Numbered from the stretch's first letter, positions 19,663-33,420 are shown. The stretch: 64,000 nucleotides of DNA from Plectrocnemia conspersa (GCA_009617715.1 VTFK01000008.1:434001-498000); one strand, 5' to 3'. Program-made: numbers and translations. Notes: generated by a model from the letters alone, not told the origin.

Positions 19663-20159
19663 TCAGGTGTCTTCAAACTTTTGATCCAAAGGCTTCAAAG
19701 ACTGTTTCACAACGTCGGGCTGCCCAAGACCAAGTACACTGTTTTTTCTAAAACAAAAAAATTCGAATAATAAAAAATAGGTAGTAAATACAGAATATTT
19801 TGTGATTAAGTCAAGAAAAAAGTTATTTTATTTGCAATAGAACAATAGTCGTTTTTTAAGAATAAATATAGTAATATGAAGTGTCATTAGAAAACACAAA
19901 ATTTGTAGTATCTATCGTAAAAAAATAGAGTTTTTGCAGTGAGGATTGAAATCTCAGCAATTATTTCTGATAAAAATAAATATTGAACAAAAAGCTTTCT
20001 AATGGCACATTTAATAGCGAAACATGGAAAACCATTTACTGAAGTATGGTTAATCAAGTATTGCATGGTTGCAGCAGCAGAATAAATTTGTCTGCAAACA
20101 CAGGCGCAAAGAGTAGAAGATACTGAAGAAAATATATTAGAAATAATAATCCAGCCCCA
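19663..20159 (+). mobile_element. hAT transposon remnant, 5' end and N-terminal transposase fragment
   Basis: The left end, CAGGTGTCTTCAAACTTTT, has the form of an hAT terminal repeat. Around 20,000-20,095 the plus strand encodes LMAHLIAKHGKPFTEVWLIK followed by YCMVAAAE and a stop. The A-x-L-I-A-K-x-x-K-P-F-T ... C-M-V-x-A-A-E pattern is characteristic of ZBED5/GTF2IRD2-type hAT transposases. The frame ends where the Jockey LINE begins at about 20,160, and no continuation or right terminus was recognised beyond it, so the element is a fragment cut by the LINE insertion or by deletion. Confidence 0.6.
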
Positions 20160-22140
20160 CAATCGCATAAAATACTATGGGACTTCTTCCCCTACTTCGT
20201 TGAGAAATCCCTTCCTGGTATCAACATCTTAAGAACTGAAACTGATATCGACGATGAAATAATCGAATTTAACAAAGTGATTAAATCTTCAATTGAACGG
20301 TGCACCGTTAAAAACAAAATTACTAAACATGACCCCCTACCCAAAGAAATTAAAGAATTAATTAAAAAAAAGAATCATTTAAGACATCTTTGGCAAAATT
20401 ATCACGAAAAATCGGTTAAAAGACAACTTAACAAATTACAAAAAAGAAATTAGAATCGCTATTGCTGAACATAATAATAATACTTGGGAAACCAAATTAA
20501 GAGATCTAAAACCTGAAGATAATTCACTTTGGAACACTTCAAAAATTCTTCGCCGCGAATCCACTGGCATATGTAAAATTAAAACAATAACGGGTAACTT
20601 TGTATATACAGTTGAAGAAAAGTGCGAAACTATAGCGGACAGTCTTCAAAATCAATGCTCGATCGATTTAAGTAAACTTAAACGTAAATTTAAAAATAAA
20701 ACAGAAAAGTGCCTAAAATCCTTTTTTGAAAAAACAGTGGATACTAATATTGATATTAAAATTACACTATCTGAACTAGAAAACATCATCCGTCTACTTC
20801 CTAATCGAAAAGCACCCGGCAATGATTCCATACCAAATAAAGCTCTCAAAATCCTCCCCCCAAGTGCCATCAATTATTTTTTAAATATAATTAATTCTTC
20901 TCTCGAGTGCCTATACTTCCCGACGGTGTGGAAGCAAGCAAACGTAATAATCCTTCGCAAGCCGGGAACAGACCCTTCATTAGCCTCTAGTTACCGACCT
21001 ATAAGTTTGCTACCCGCTGCAAGCAAAATTTACGAAAAAATTATTCAAGCTAAATTATTAGTTCATGTTAAAGAAAATAAAATCTTGCCCAATGAACAGT
21101 TCGGCTTTAGAAACGCACACTCTGCTACTGATCAACTTCATCGAGTGGTGAAACATATCCAAAGGGGCTTTGACAAGAGAATGTCCACTGGAGTAGTGTT
21201 CCTGGACATCGCCAAAGCCTTTGATCGTGTCTGGCACACAGGCATCATATTCAAACTAATACATTTCAAATTCCCTGCTAATTTAATTAAACTAATCAAC
21301 TCTTTTTTAAATGGGAGAAATTTCAACATAAAACTTGAAAATCATTTATCAAATCCCAGACTTATAACTGCTGGAGTGCCCCAAGGTTCAATACTGGGTC
21401 CTTTATTATTCACTATATTTACGAGTGACTTTCCAACCAAGCACCGTGGTAACGACATAACTGCTCTATTCGCTGATGATACAGCTATTTTGTGTACCTA
21501 TAAAAATCCTCATCAAGCGGTAATTAAACTTCAAAATAAAATAAAAAATATTGAAAAATGGTTCGACAAATGGCTGGTCACTGCAAATCCACTAAAAAGC
21601 GTCGCAGTAATGTTCTCTCTTAGAAGAAAAAAAAAGCCTTTGCTATAGAAAATTTAGCCAAAATTAAAATGTATAATAAACCGATAGAATGGCATAATAA
21701 GGCCAAATACTTAGGTCTTACCTTAGACTCTAAACTTTCGTGGAAACCACACATAGACACTCTAATTCATCGAGTTAAATACACAAGAGCTAAGCTTTAC
21801 CCCCTTATTTGACGAAAAAGTAAATTAAGTATAAAAAAAATAAACTGCTAATTTATAAAGCAATAATCAGACCCGCAATGTCTTATGCATCCCCTGTGTG
21901 GGGACATATTATAAATACTCGCAAATACCCTCAAAAATTACAAGCCCAGCAGAATATTTCATTGAGAATCGCAGCAAACGCTCCTTGGTATGTTCGCAAT
22001 TCGATGTTGCACCAGGATCTAAAAATATACACTATTAAGAATCATTTTGAAAGGCTTAATAATAGACACCGCGAAAGAATACGAAATCATACAAATGGCT
22101 TAATAGCTGATTTGTTTGATTAATTCCAACTAATATTTCT
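20160..22140 (+). mobile_element. Decayed Jockey-clade LINE, 5'-truncated, with reverse transcriptase
   Basis: A non-LTR retrotransposon ORF2 broken into several frames. The 5' part reads KHDPLPKEIKELIKKKNHLR, then shifts frame by one base in an A-run near 20,445. The longest open segment (about 20,450-21,648) carries reverse-transcriptase motifs in order: SYRPISLLPAASKIYEKII, NEQFGFRNAHSATDQLHRVV, VFLDIAKAFDRVWH, AGVPQGSILGPLLF and the catalytic FADD box. A second break in an A-run near 21,630 is followed by KAKYLGLTLDSKLSWKPHID in another frame, with a stop after YPLI, then a C-terminal segment, SYASPVWGH to the stop at about 22,122. The 3' end is AT-rich (ctcaaataaataaaataata); UTR may extend to about 22,250. 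No endonuclease is present, so it is immobile. It lies antisense in intron A-B. Confidence 0.9.
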
Positions 22141-25100
22141 TAAACTCAAATAAATAAAATAATAATAAAAAGGTGATGCGTGTTAACACACACAGACACC
22201 AATCCTCGTCAAGCAGGTGAGAGACTTAAGTCTAGAAACTGCGATAAAATATTAGATATTATATATTATTTAAACAGCTTCTACTTGATTTGTAGTAAGG
22301 CGTTCTGACAGAAAACTTTTTTTTTGATCCCAAATACATTAAAAATGTTTTATGCATTTCCATAAATTGTGAAAATATTTCCTATTGAATTTTTGATTAA
22401 AGCTTAGAAAATTTATACCCAATATAAATGAGACAAAGATTTTTCACAATTTTTTTCAAAAAAACACCAAAATAAATCCCATGCTCCAGAAATATAAATA
22501 AATTGATTGATTTGCAGTGTAGCAATATTTTTAAAGATAAATAACAAAAATTTTCACTGCTGGAATTTTATAAGCCTTTCACTGACAATTTAATCAGTTA
22601 TATAAACTTGCTCGTGATTTTTCGCATTCGAAACTGCTTATTTGTGTTGAAAACATTTTCTGAAAAAATGCTTTATCCAGAAAGTCAACAACGAATTTGG
22701 CTTTTTACAGGCAAGAATTATAGTATAAAAATGTTATGGTATATCGGTCCTTCTATACGGAATGGAAACATAAACCCTTATAAATCAGATAGAACTCCGA
22801 TTCGACATTCTACTGACAGACTAAAAATCTCTAGCTTAACGTTCATGAATATAATTACATGCGTACTGCGCACTTACTTAACAATGTTTTCGATAACGAG
22901 AAGTAACAGCAGAATGGCCTAACATTTGACTCCTGGAAAATCGAATGAGAAAAAATCTTCGCTGCAGAACGTAGGTTCGTATTTTTATCGTATCTGATTT
23001 CTATTTTAAAAGACATTATAATTAATGCCATATTCAAATACCGTATCGCGTTCAATTTAAATTGTGTCGTTATCGTCGCTTTTTTGAAAGCATTTTAATA
23101 ATGTCTCGAATGTCGTTAAGGTGTCACCGGATACTGGGAGTGTTTCGACATTTGACCAACTCGAATATCAATTACGATCGTGAAACGTAACGACATCCCA
23201 ACAGAACAAAGGGCATAGGCACATTCAATTGGAATAATTGAAAGCATTCCAAAAAAGGCTCAGTTGTCACCGACGGTGGCGGAAAATAAAAATAAAATGG
23301 CAATAAATATCACTCGCGCCGACAACAGTCTCAGTTCGGACTTTTTCATGAACCAGCAGTAGTTATAAATCAAATGTATGTGATATGAATCGGATTTTAA
23401 TAATTAATGGTCATCGAGGAAAATATTGTTTTGCTGGTTACTAAAATATATATATTTATATTTTAGGAATTTATTTTTATGACAAACTTGATAGGTAAAA
23501 AATTCACTTATATTTGTGAACAAAATTTTATTGTAATATGCTATTAAAATATAAACACTAATATCTCCGTTTCACATGTTATTAACATTCAAAGTATCAT
23601 GGAATGATACAATATTTATATTTAATATAATTCTTATTCATCTTTAATTATTCATATCATGAGTAATTTACATAATAATGTACATATATGGTTTTATAAT
23701 ACAAACATAAAATGATTTCAAAGTAAACATTAGTATTTGCACAAATCCTAATATTATGTATTCACGAAAAGTCAATCATAACACTGTATTGCCTCGAAGG
23801 ATACCCAAAGAGAAAACATGAAACAAAATCGAAAGCAATTTCCGGCAAAAGTATTATATATTGACGTTTGCCGATCTCAAAGAAAAACATCGATATTACG
23901 ATAACCACCCAAACATCAAAACATTGTTATACTAAATCTTAAGAAGCTAATCAAGCGAAAAATTATACCCACAAATTGCGACATAAAGTGTTCACGTGTG
24001 TAATTATTGTTCATCTAGTCGTGAGATATGCTTAATAGTTTATACTTCTAGGACAAGAATATTATCCCTAATCCTCAAACATTTATATATATTTGCCTAT
24101 GTGATTATACGAGTGCGGTATGAAGAATATTTATACAATTTATGACTTGAAAAAGCTTACATTATTGCAATGCCTGAAACTAAATCTAACTAAACTTTAA
24201 TAATATGGTTACCATTGATTGTATTATCATAACAGTTATTGGATTGATTTTTTAATATCAAGTATATATAGAACAAAGCACGTTATTATTAAAAAAAAGT
24301 GATTCAAGTGACTGTAAAATTAACACCAGTAAATAGATAACTATTCTATCTACAGTTTTATTTATCATATTGATAGAGTTTAAGCACAAAGTTTTATGAT
24401 ATTTAGTGTACAAAAAATCATGATCTAAAATGTGTTTCGTATTAGATGAATTCGCACAGACGTCATTTTCTTCAAAGTGTTTGCGGATAAGTTGTTTTTG
24501 ATTACCCTGAGGGTATGGAGGGATTCCTACACATTAATTCAGAGGGGACGTAAAATTCGAGCTTCAAGCAAACGTACAATTAAAGGCATTAAATTCCCAA
24601 AAGTCGCGTCTTGCGCGGTAATCCCGTCATTTCAACTAATGGACTATAAAGAGACATCATTATCGATATAGGTATAAATGTATTCAGACATTACATAAAT
24701 CAATAAATTTTTTTTAAGTTACATAGTATCTACATAATATCCTATTTTTAATATTAAAATTACAAATTAAAGAAAATATTAGGCGAACACTTAAGTCGGC
24801 AACAAATTAAATTAAAAATATTACCTTAATTTTTGTTCATTACAATACATATTGCAGGTATCTGTTAGAAGTATAATGCAAGAAACAGATACTATCTTCA
24901 TTTTGTACAAGAGATTGCGAAGAATGAGAAATTTTATAATTTTTTTCTGGTACTGTGCGGAAAATGTAACAAGGACAAAAGAATTAAAATAAAAATAATA
25001 ATTATTAATTCAAAAATTACTATATGTATTTTTTTAAATATTTAGTTTATGGCTGTTGTTGGTCACAATATTATTAATTTGGTTATATTTTTTTTAAAAA

Positions 25101-25444
25101 AATATCTGCTATTTTAAAACATTTCTAATTGCACTAGTTAGGATTTTTAGCGAAGAATAAAATTCTCTACTACGTTACAATGAAAGATTAAAAAAACAAT
25201 ACGTTTTAAAAATAGGTACAAAACATTAAAAACACTATTAAAAAATTACAATAATTATTAAGAATAAAACATAATTATTTATTCAGTATTAATAATTATT
25301 ATTTTGTATGCTTATACGTAAAAATTAAAATTACTGAACATTTAAATAAATAATAACTATTATTATATAGTCCATTTATTAACAATTGTTAAAAATCATA
25401 TTTTAAATCAACGACTTTTTAGCAAAAACTGTAATTTTTAAAGC

Positions 25445-25535
25445 ATAAGGGCAGAATAGCGTAGTCCGTAATGTCTCAGACTAGTAGCTCGGAGGTTGTG
25501 GGCTCGAGTTCCCAGCAGCGTCACTCGAATTTTTA
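25445..25535 (+). repeat. tRNA-derived SINE head, distinct from family A
   Basis: A ~70-bp tRNA-like segment carries a box-A-like TAGCGTAGTCCG and a box-B-like GGCTCGAGTTCCC spaced as in RNA polymerase III genes, then an A-rich region. The tRNA cloverleaf is not intact, so it is a SINE or tRNA pseudogene, not a working tRNA. No second copy was seen in the window. Confidence 0.45.
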
Positions 25536-26079
25536 TTTAAAAAAAAATGCGCTATTATTTAAAAAAAATGGCCCTAGCTGAAGTGATTATTGGTTATAAA
25601 TTATATTACACATAATAATTTATAATTAGTAATTAATACGGTTGTTAATACTTATTTGTAGGTATTCATTATATCTGATTGACTTACTCAGTCAGTACAG
25701 ATTTACCCCAATGTAACGCACTGGGCTTATGCCTGTCAGGTTACAACGGAAGATTTAATAAAAATAACAATAATAATAATAAATGAATATTCAACAAAAT
25801 CACAAAACAACGGTTGCTTTATCAAAAATTCTGCAGCGATTTTGCCAATTTTAATAAATAAAGACAACACTAATATAAAATTCATACATATTAAAGGCAT
25901 ATTGATATTATGCGCGTGGAGAGCTATATATATAACGACAAATGCACAGAACTTGAAATGGCGCAACGAGATTAGGTATGACTCATCAATAAAAATTTCT
26001 GAAATTTTAGTTTTTTATTAATCGTTGATTTTTTCTGTTAGATATCCTTCAACGATAGACACTCTAGACGGGTAAAACA

Positions 26080-26430
26080 CTGAAGCTTTGCCTTTGGATA
26101 GTTAGGGCTTTAAAAGTTTCCTAGACTACCATTAAAGAACCTGTATTGAAGAGAGGGCTAACGCACTCACTGGACTTACTGCTGAGAATCCGCTCTTGGC
26201 TAATTAAGCTTCTACAAAGAGAGCATACGCCCTCCAAAATAATTGCACCGTAAAGCTCCTGCTGCTAAGGCTTTGATTTTTTTCACACAATATAAGTCTA
26301 CAACTCACTGGACTACTAAAGAGCTTGCTCTACTGTATCTTCGACATCCTTAATTTACAGTCCTAGATGCTACATCACCAGAAGGTCTGCGCCCTTTTAA
26401 TACTGCGCTCCTAATTAGCTGCACTATTAT
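26080..26430. repeat. GC-richer segment with a duplicated short block
   Basis: ctcactggactta and ctcactggactac recur about 130 bp apart, each followed by a related gag-a-ctgct/gagcttgctc segment, as if an older tandem unit had diverged. All frames are interrupted. It could be a decayed tandem repeat or a fragment of a mobile element. Confidence 0.3.
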
Positions 26431-26903
26431 AATATATTAATAAATATTAATATTTGAAATTAAATAATTATAAACATTTACCTAATGTATTTTTTACCCT
26501 TTTTTCTTTTCAACAAAAATTTTTTTTTTCAATGATTGATCTTAAAAATAATATTATTTTTGGTGAAACATATAAATACTTTTAACAATCTTGCGTACTA
26601 TTTTGAAATTCGTTAATATGTATTTTAGTAAATAAAAAATATTATGGTTCAATAAATTCAAGTGCTTTACAGCATTAAATTATACTAAATAACCATATTG
26701 TTAAGCTTTAAGGTTTATGACACCTTTAGATGCCCAATGAGTACTGGCGATTTTCTTAAAGCCATCCGCGGTGAAAGGGTTAAATACCTATTTTAACTAT
26801 TAACATATATTAATTTATCAAGTTAGGTTAGGTTTGAGTTTTTTTTGGTGAATTGTGTCTGTTTTTTTATAATGTTTTCATGTTTTTAGTTATATGTGAA
26901 TGT

Positions 26904-27064
26904 CAGTGGCGTGCCGTCCATATATGCGGTCGATTCAAAACGCCACCAGCATGCATAGTTGATCGACTATAAACACGATCACGTGATCGGCTGAGTCGCT
27001 CGCCAGAAACCGTTCATGCTGGTGGCGTTTTGAATCTACCGCATCTATGGACGGCACACCACTG
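26904..27064. mobile_element. hAT-like MITE with ~50-bp terminal inverted repeats
   Basis: The left end, cagtggcgtgccgtccat, and the reverse complement of the right end, cagtggtgtgccgtccat, match over about 50 bp with few mismatches; the match runs through the central gattcaaaacgccaccagca. The element is 161 bp and nearly all inverted repeat, so the RNA or single strand could fold back. The CAGTGGYGTGCC terminus and imperfect 8-bp flanks (gtgaatgt / atgtatgt, 6 of 8) fit the hAT superfamily. No transposase is encoded. Confidence 0.85.
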
Positions 27065-28681
27065 ATGTATGTGTTTGTACATAAATGTATTTGTATATAC
27101 ATATATATATATATTTGTATGTATTTTTAATATTATTTTATGGTTTTACAATCATGATTATTTTTTAATCTTTCAAATAACGACAGTCTTAATATAGCGT
27201 TGTAATAAAGGTTTTACGAACTTATTATTTTTATATCTTTTGTACAGCATATATGTATATTTTATTATTATTTTTCAAACATATGTTACTGATCACAATA
27301 CGAGCTCGGCGCGTACGTGCGAGACAAAAACAGCCATAAATACCCAACACCCAGACGATGGCAGTTGATTTTTCACGAAAGCTCGGCGGGTCGAATCGCG
27401 GGATAAACCAGGCAATAACATAAATCAAACGACCCGAGTCAGGAAAGTTTCAGGATGGCTTCCTCGCGTCGTTATTGCAGTACATTACGAGACTGCATCG
27501 GGATATGGAATCGCTTTATCGTACAGCGAGATTAGATAGAGCATCTGAAACTTCGATGAAATCATCGGCGGCGTTATAGTTGCTCGAGAACTAGACGCTC
27601 GGGATTAGATAGCGGGTAGTTAAAAGCTTTATACTTCGAACAGTTGAAAACTGCGCTGCCATTATCTGATAGTTTAAACTCTGTTTGAATTGGTTACATT
27701 ATACTATAGTAACTGATTGGATTTATGCACTTGATAAAATTCAATTAAACCTCTATATATATATACTAGGAGTATATACAGATTGAATTTTGTTCAATAT
27801 GCTACCTTATTTTGGCCACAAAATGCTTTACTTTTCAGCAAAAGTGTTCATTGTAATTCAATTTTTAAGTCAAAACTTGTTTAAAGAGCATTTACTATGT
27901 TTTAAAAAATAAAATATTTTCTGTAGTGTTATTATATAATATGTATAAAATTCACGTTCTCCATTAAAAATATTTGTGAAGATAAAAATTATTTAAAATT
28001 TATTTTAAGTTATGAGATTTCCAATATATAATTACTAAACATAAAATAAAATACGGCCATAAAACAAACCGAACACTTAATTTCCGGATGCGTAACCGTA
28101 TCATGCTCCTCTCAAGCAAGTTGGCATATTAATTCTTAAAACTTGCACGGCCAAAACTTTGACTAGAATTAATGCCCAAAATCTCAAGCAGTATATTTAC
28201 ACACGATCCGAGTTCGGAGCTGAACGAACTCATGTGTGTATAATTAATGAAATTATTCTCAAATTAAACCGACATGTCCGCGCGCCGGCCCTGCAAACGG
28301 GGGCCGGAGGGGTAAAGTTAAATTAAGCTCGACAAGAAAACGATTATTTTCTAATGTGACAATAAATCGACGAAATGTAATGATTTTGGACGAATTCACC
28401 CGAATGCGCTCCGATTCGCTTGAATAAACTCAGATTGATTTTCGGGAATGTAGGGGATTTTTATGAATTTCTTTGATTATTACAGCAAACAGACAAAGTC
28501 GTCTCAAAGATGCTTAAGAAAAATTTTCTGGTTAAGATAGTTTCAATACGCTTAGCATTAAATTTGATTGTAAATATCATAAATTATTCGATCACAATTT
28601 TTTAATATAAACTATGCTTTTGTGAAGTTCGAATCACGTAGTTTCAAAGGATCTAACTTTATTCCCGACTCTTTTAAAAAG

Positions 28682-28709
28682 AGCTGTCAGGTTAATTAAT
28701 CTGACAGCT
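28682..28709. repeat. Near-perfect 28-bp palindrome
   Basis: agctgtcaggttaa pairs with ttaatctgacagct with one mismatched pair. It could form a cruciform or be bound by a dimeric factor. It has no link to a gene and function is unknown. Confidence 0.6.
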
Positions 28710-29634
28710 TACTCCATTTTTCAATCAATTGGATTCAATTTTTTTTTTAAATATCTCTAAAAGAAGAACTACAAGTCATATTCGTATTTGTATTCTAGTG
28801 TTATTTTTTTACTAAGAACGTTAAGATAATATTTATTGCATTCTCGGCGTAACATATATTAAATGTAGTATTTTTTTTAAATTTCTAAGGGGTGGAGTCG
28901 CGATTGCGTCCCTTATTATTGAGCATCGCGGCCAGGATGGCAGCGCTTGAGAACGCTCTTCTTTTACGAGCTTGCCAAGCACATGGGTGTTTTCGGCGAT
29001 AGCTATGAAGAGCTAAAACAATTTATGTAATTTTTTGTATTTTTAATTTTTGTTGGTCAAATTTAACCTTTTATGTTTTTTTTTTATATACATACATGTG
29101 TGTATATATATAACTAAATGTTTTGTGTTAATAAATAATTATAGGTATATATGTATATGAAATGTTTATTTAAATCTTTTATATAAAAAAGCAATAATGA
29201 CATATTTGGAAAATCGGACTATGATTGAAAAAAATACCTAAAGATAAATAATATAATACATTTATTTTATTTACCATCAACAAAAAATCTGCAACTCTTC
29301 ATTTGTTGATAGAGAAGAAACAAAATATCCTTAAAATTATTTATTAGTGATTTAAAAGGGCAAGGGTTGCCACTAAATAATGCTCTTGTAAATTTTATTC
29401 ATTGTTAAATAATCATAACTTATGTTTATTATTTTAAAAACATACATAGCATTATTATTTACTAGTATTACAATGAAAATAAAATTTTTAGCATAAATAT
29501 TGAACTACTGTTCTAACCTTTGTGGCAGAAATTTTTATTTTTGATTGAAGACAAAGTATTTTGTTTATTAGTTATGGTTACAATTTGAGATTTTAAGTAC
29601 TCTCTTTGCGTCAACTTTAGAATATTACAGACGT

Positions 29635-29790
29635 ATCTAAAGCAGCTTTAACTCTAAATTGAGAACGCCTAGTTGGACCAGTGATTGACGCGAAGAGAGA
29701 AGCGGTTGCTTCTTCTCAAATCTTCGATAGTCTGAAGTTTGCCGGACTTTTCTCAAAACTGAGTTTATACAAACTCATCGACTTAGAATT
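29635..29790 (+). repeat. Dispersed repeat family C, copy 2
   Basis: Partner of 18,840-19,000 in the opposite orientation. It begins aaagcagctttaactcta, contains the core gcgaagagagaagcggt and runs to about aactgagtttatac. The divergence suggests an old family. Confidence 0.55.
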
Positions 29791-30354
29791 CAAGTGAAAA
29801 GCCTTTAGGCTATGTGTATCAATCTTTTATATATGTACATGACCCCTTCTGGGGGAGATTTAGGGTTCACTCACTTTAGCTGCCACGACCAATTACTGGT
29901 CTGTCGTAACCGCTTGTACAGAATACAACATTTCGTCATTTTTCAAATAGGTAACATTCATTTAGGTTTGTAACGCTATTGTAATGCATTTTTATCACAA
30001 AATCTAGCTTGCGCAGTATGACAAAGAGCGTGAGTTGGCAACGTATTGTTTTTTAAAAACATTGCTTTCATCGACATGACAAAAAGGACAACTGATCTGC
30101 CAACTGACGTTTATGACGTCCAAAAAAGTTTTCGAGCGTTTAACTATTTACGTATAAATTGTAAATAATGATGTTTTTGTCTATATACTATTATAATTAG
30201 TACATATTGGCATTTATAATACATCTAAATGTAAATAAAGCATCAGTTGTTCTGATATTTTTATTTTTTATTACAAATCTGACCATCATGCCTTGATTAG
30301 TATTCCTGATACTGACCATCATACTGACCAATATATAATAAAACATTTAAAAAA

Positions 30355-30550
30355 CAGTTCCCCAGCTCTTTATAGCTATCGCCAAAAACGTTATTGTGTG
30401 CGGCAAGTTTTTTGAGAAGCTGGAAAGTTCGTGTAAGAGCAGCGTTCTTAAGTGCTGACGTCTTGGCCGCAAAAAATAGGAATAAGGGACGCGATCGCGA
30501 TTCTTTAGGGCACTCTTAAGCAAAAAATCAAAAGTTGCCAAGCATTGACC
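30355..30550 (+). repeat. Dispersed repeat family D, copy 1
   Basis: Aligns in the same orientation with 33,850-34,030. Shared blocks include gagaagctgga, ggttcgtg/agttcgtg, gaataag, gcgattct/gcgactct, agagcact/agggcact and ccaagcattgac. The length is about 190 bp. The open frame here on the minus strand is not conserved in the other copy. Confidence 0.7.
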
Positions 30551-32395
30551 GATTTTGATATATTGTGCGCTTAAATATATAAATAAAAACTTGAGTTACA
30601 TTTAAAGGTTGCTGAAGGTTATTAAATATAAGTTAAAATAAATTTGTAGGTGAAATATATGTAACTTAAATATAACGTAGTTACTAAATTAAAATGTTTT
30701 GCAATACTTAATATTAACAAATTAAGTTTTAGTTTAAGCCAATACTTAGATTATATTTATAAGTGGGTGAAGGGTAACTAAATAAATTATAAACTTGTAA
30801 GTAAAGTGAAAATATAAATATATGTAGTTTAAATTAAGTTGCTAGACGACTGAAAAATTAAGGTGAAATTCTTATTAGAGAATTTGGTTTTAAATAGTAT
30901 CATATTATGGGGAAATTAGTTTTAAAAATTTCAGCGAAAAAAGCCCTGTTCTTTGATTGTATAGATATATTAAAAAATAGCAGTTAAATATTACTTTTTT
31001 TGTATTTTTTAAACTGGAAACCACATTAAGAATTTTTTACAAAGTTTTGATTACCATTTACATAGGAAATAAATCATATTTTAATTTTAATATTGCTTAA
31101 TTGCGTTTTAAATTAAAGGCTTAATTTATTTGTGATGTATAATTAAAGGTTATTTATAAAAAAATAAATTATCTTGAGCTACGCGCCTTCATATAATACA
31201 ACATACATTACAAAAAACATTCTTGATTATATTGTAACATTGGATGTTTTAATAGATCGATGACGATAAATACTAACTAAAAAACATTGTTTGAGCACAT
31301 TTTCATGGAATTATCTATCGTGCTTGTATTGAATCTTTATTAAACTTATTCAGTAGCCTCACGTGTTTTCGTGTCGTTAATAGAAAATTGTAACCGGTTC
31401 AGACCAAATTTGACGTACCCAAAGAGAGTAGAAAGAATAAGAAATACTCAAATAATACACGTCCATAATATACGTGTGTATATATAAAAAGATATACGTT
31501 TTTACGTATAAAAGATTCGAATTTCCCCAACGAGCACCGAAAGAGGCTTTCGCAAGGCGCAAAGATAAATTTGCGCTTATGGCCGCCGCGAGAAAAAGCC
31601 GTAATTTGTAAGCGCTTTTTTCCTCCTTTCCTCCTTTCGACGAATCCGCCGGAAAACTTCTCATATTTGTATCCGAGCGTTTTCGTAATTGACTTTTCCG
31701 TCTTTGCGGCTAAAGCGTTTATGGTTGCCTATATTTTTTTTGACGAAAGCTCGTCCGAAACGCAACAACGCGCAGTGAGCGATTTGGCTGATAAAGCAAC
31801 AAATGTTTTCTGGATTTTATATTTATAAGATATACTTCTTCTGCGTTCGTCATGAATTGTAACCAAGAAAGTCAACTTACTTTACCATGGTTTTATAAAT
31901 ATGCCTTAAATACATTTTTATTTTAAAGTTATACTTTTAAAACTTCTCTTGTGTAAAGTACTTTAATAATTGTATTCGATTATAGATACTAAAAATAGGC
32001 TTAGTTGTATTGTTTGTTTTATAAAAGTACAGCTATTTTAACCTCTAGTTGATATAATAAATTATGATAAATATCACTTCATGATCAAGAAAAAAGTTTA
32101 CTACATGTTTATATTGAAATGGGTTAAAGTTAACTTTGCAAACAAAAGTATACGCTAAGATATACATTACATACATAAAAACTACAGCAATATTTTTTGA
32201 TAAACATCACATTCAATTTTAATAAACTAGAATTAATTTGTATAGTCTTATATTTGCACAAAAAATTAATAGGTTTCTGCTTATTTATGTATAACTGTAT
32301 TAAGTTAGTAAAAACTATACTATACAGAAAAAAACATAATTGTATTGTATATAATCGATTGCTGTAGTTTTTTTTAATATATGTCTATAAAATCC

Positions 32396-32562
32396 ATAAG
32401 ATTAAGATAATTTAGGTAAACCTAATCTATGATGATCGATCGGAATTATAATAATCACTAATTAAGATCTTCTAGACACAATAGAAATTTAAAAACACCA
32501 AGATTCATATTGGATTTGAACTAAAGTATTTTAGGTCAATAGTCAGTGACTTATACTACCTG
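32396..32562 (-). repeat. tRNA-derived SINE (family A), copy 2
   Basis: On the minus strand it reads gtagtataagtcactgacta, ttgacctaaaa, a B-box-like tagttcaaatcc, gaatcttggtgtttttaaat, tctattgtgtcta, then tccgatcgatcatcatagat and a tail ending aaattatcttaatct. It is the most complete member for the order of blocks. Confidence 0.8.
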
Positions 32563-32869
32563 TTTAATTAATTGAATATCATATATTCGAGTTACGAAAA
32601 ATCGAAAAATTCAGTTTAAATAATGAATACAGATGTTATAAAAAAACAATAGAGAATTATTTTTAAAATAAAATGCCCTAAATATTGCCACCAAGCAGGT
32701 AGCGAAAACCTTTTTGTATCATAAACTATTTTAATTCAAAATTAAGTAGTTTTTACTGTATAATAAAATTAAATGCTTGTAAAAACAAACAAGGCACCGC
32801 ACAATAGCGTTGCTCTTTAAGTGTTATATCTAAAGGAATTGTAGAATTAAAATTAAAATTAATTTTATT

Positions 32870-33420
32870 GTTTAATTTCCGAAAGCGCACACCGTGCGCC
32901 CTGAAAGCGCACGCACCTACCACATACAACGCTAATGTCCCGTGGAAAATTCGCTAAAATTACACTTCGTACGAGTGACAACAACAAAATGGCGTCGGCG
33001 TTTATGACAACAAGACGCGTAAGTAACCGTAAAATGGGATATAAAATCGTAAGTGCCCGAAAACGGCTCAGAGAGCCTTGTAAAGTGTTTACTTTTGCCT
33101 TCGCCGTGCATACATTTTTTTGCTCTTCTTCAAAACACAATTCCGAGCCAAAGAAACAACACAGTTCCCAAAAGTATTCCCAAACGGTTGGCAATAAAAA
33201 GCGCCGCAGCGGCCCCGAGTTGCGAACATCTTAATTGAGTTTTCTCGCTTAACTCGGCCTGTACACAATACAGAATTTAATTCTGTTCACGGACTAGAGC
33301 GTCAACAACATGACAATATTTACAAAAAAGTTTTTTATGTCTGTGTCCGATTCAATGAATGGTGTTTTAGTTTTTATAGCATTGTTCAAATTGCGAGATG
33401 GCGCCGACGGGCGTATAAAA
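32870..33420. other. GC-richer island, no gene confirmed
   Basis: Overlapping open frames occur on both strands. On the plus strand an ATG at 32,935 reads to a good donor-like site (ACGC/gtaagt at about 33,018), but no partner exon was recognised. It may equally be conserved regulatory DNA. Two ATGGCG motifs lie at about 32,990 and 33,399. Confidence 0.25.

Noticed and set aside
25445..25535. Functional tRNA gene
   Set aside because: The A and B boxes are present but the cloverleaf stems do not pair, and an A-rich SINE-like tail follows.
26701..26786. Segment between two TTAA sites ending ccgcggtgaaaggg, resembling a piggyBac end
   Set aside because: The proposed left and right ends do not match well as inverted repeats; possibly a solo end only.
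26820..26840. aagttaggttaggttt, similar to the insect telomere repeat TTAGG
   Set aside because: Only two adjacent units; no array, so telomeric origin is not supported.
32935..33234. Possible first exon with donor ACGC/gtaagt
   Set aside because: No acceptor exon in compatible phase was recognised on the plus strand; left as part of a GC-richer island.
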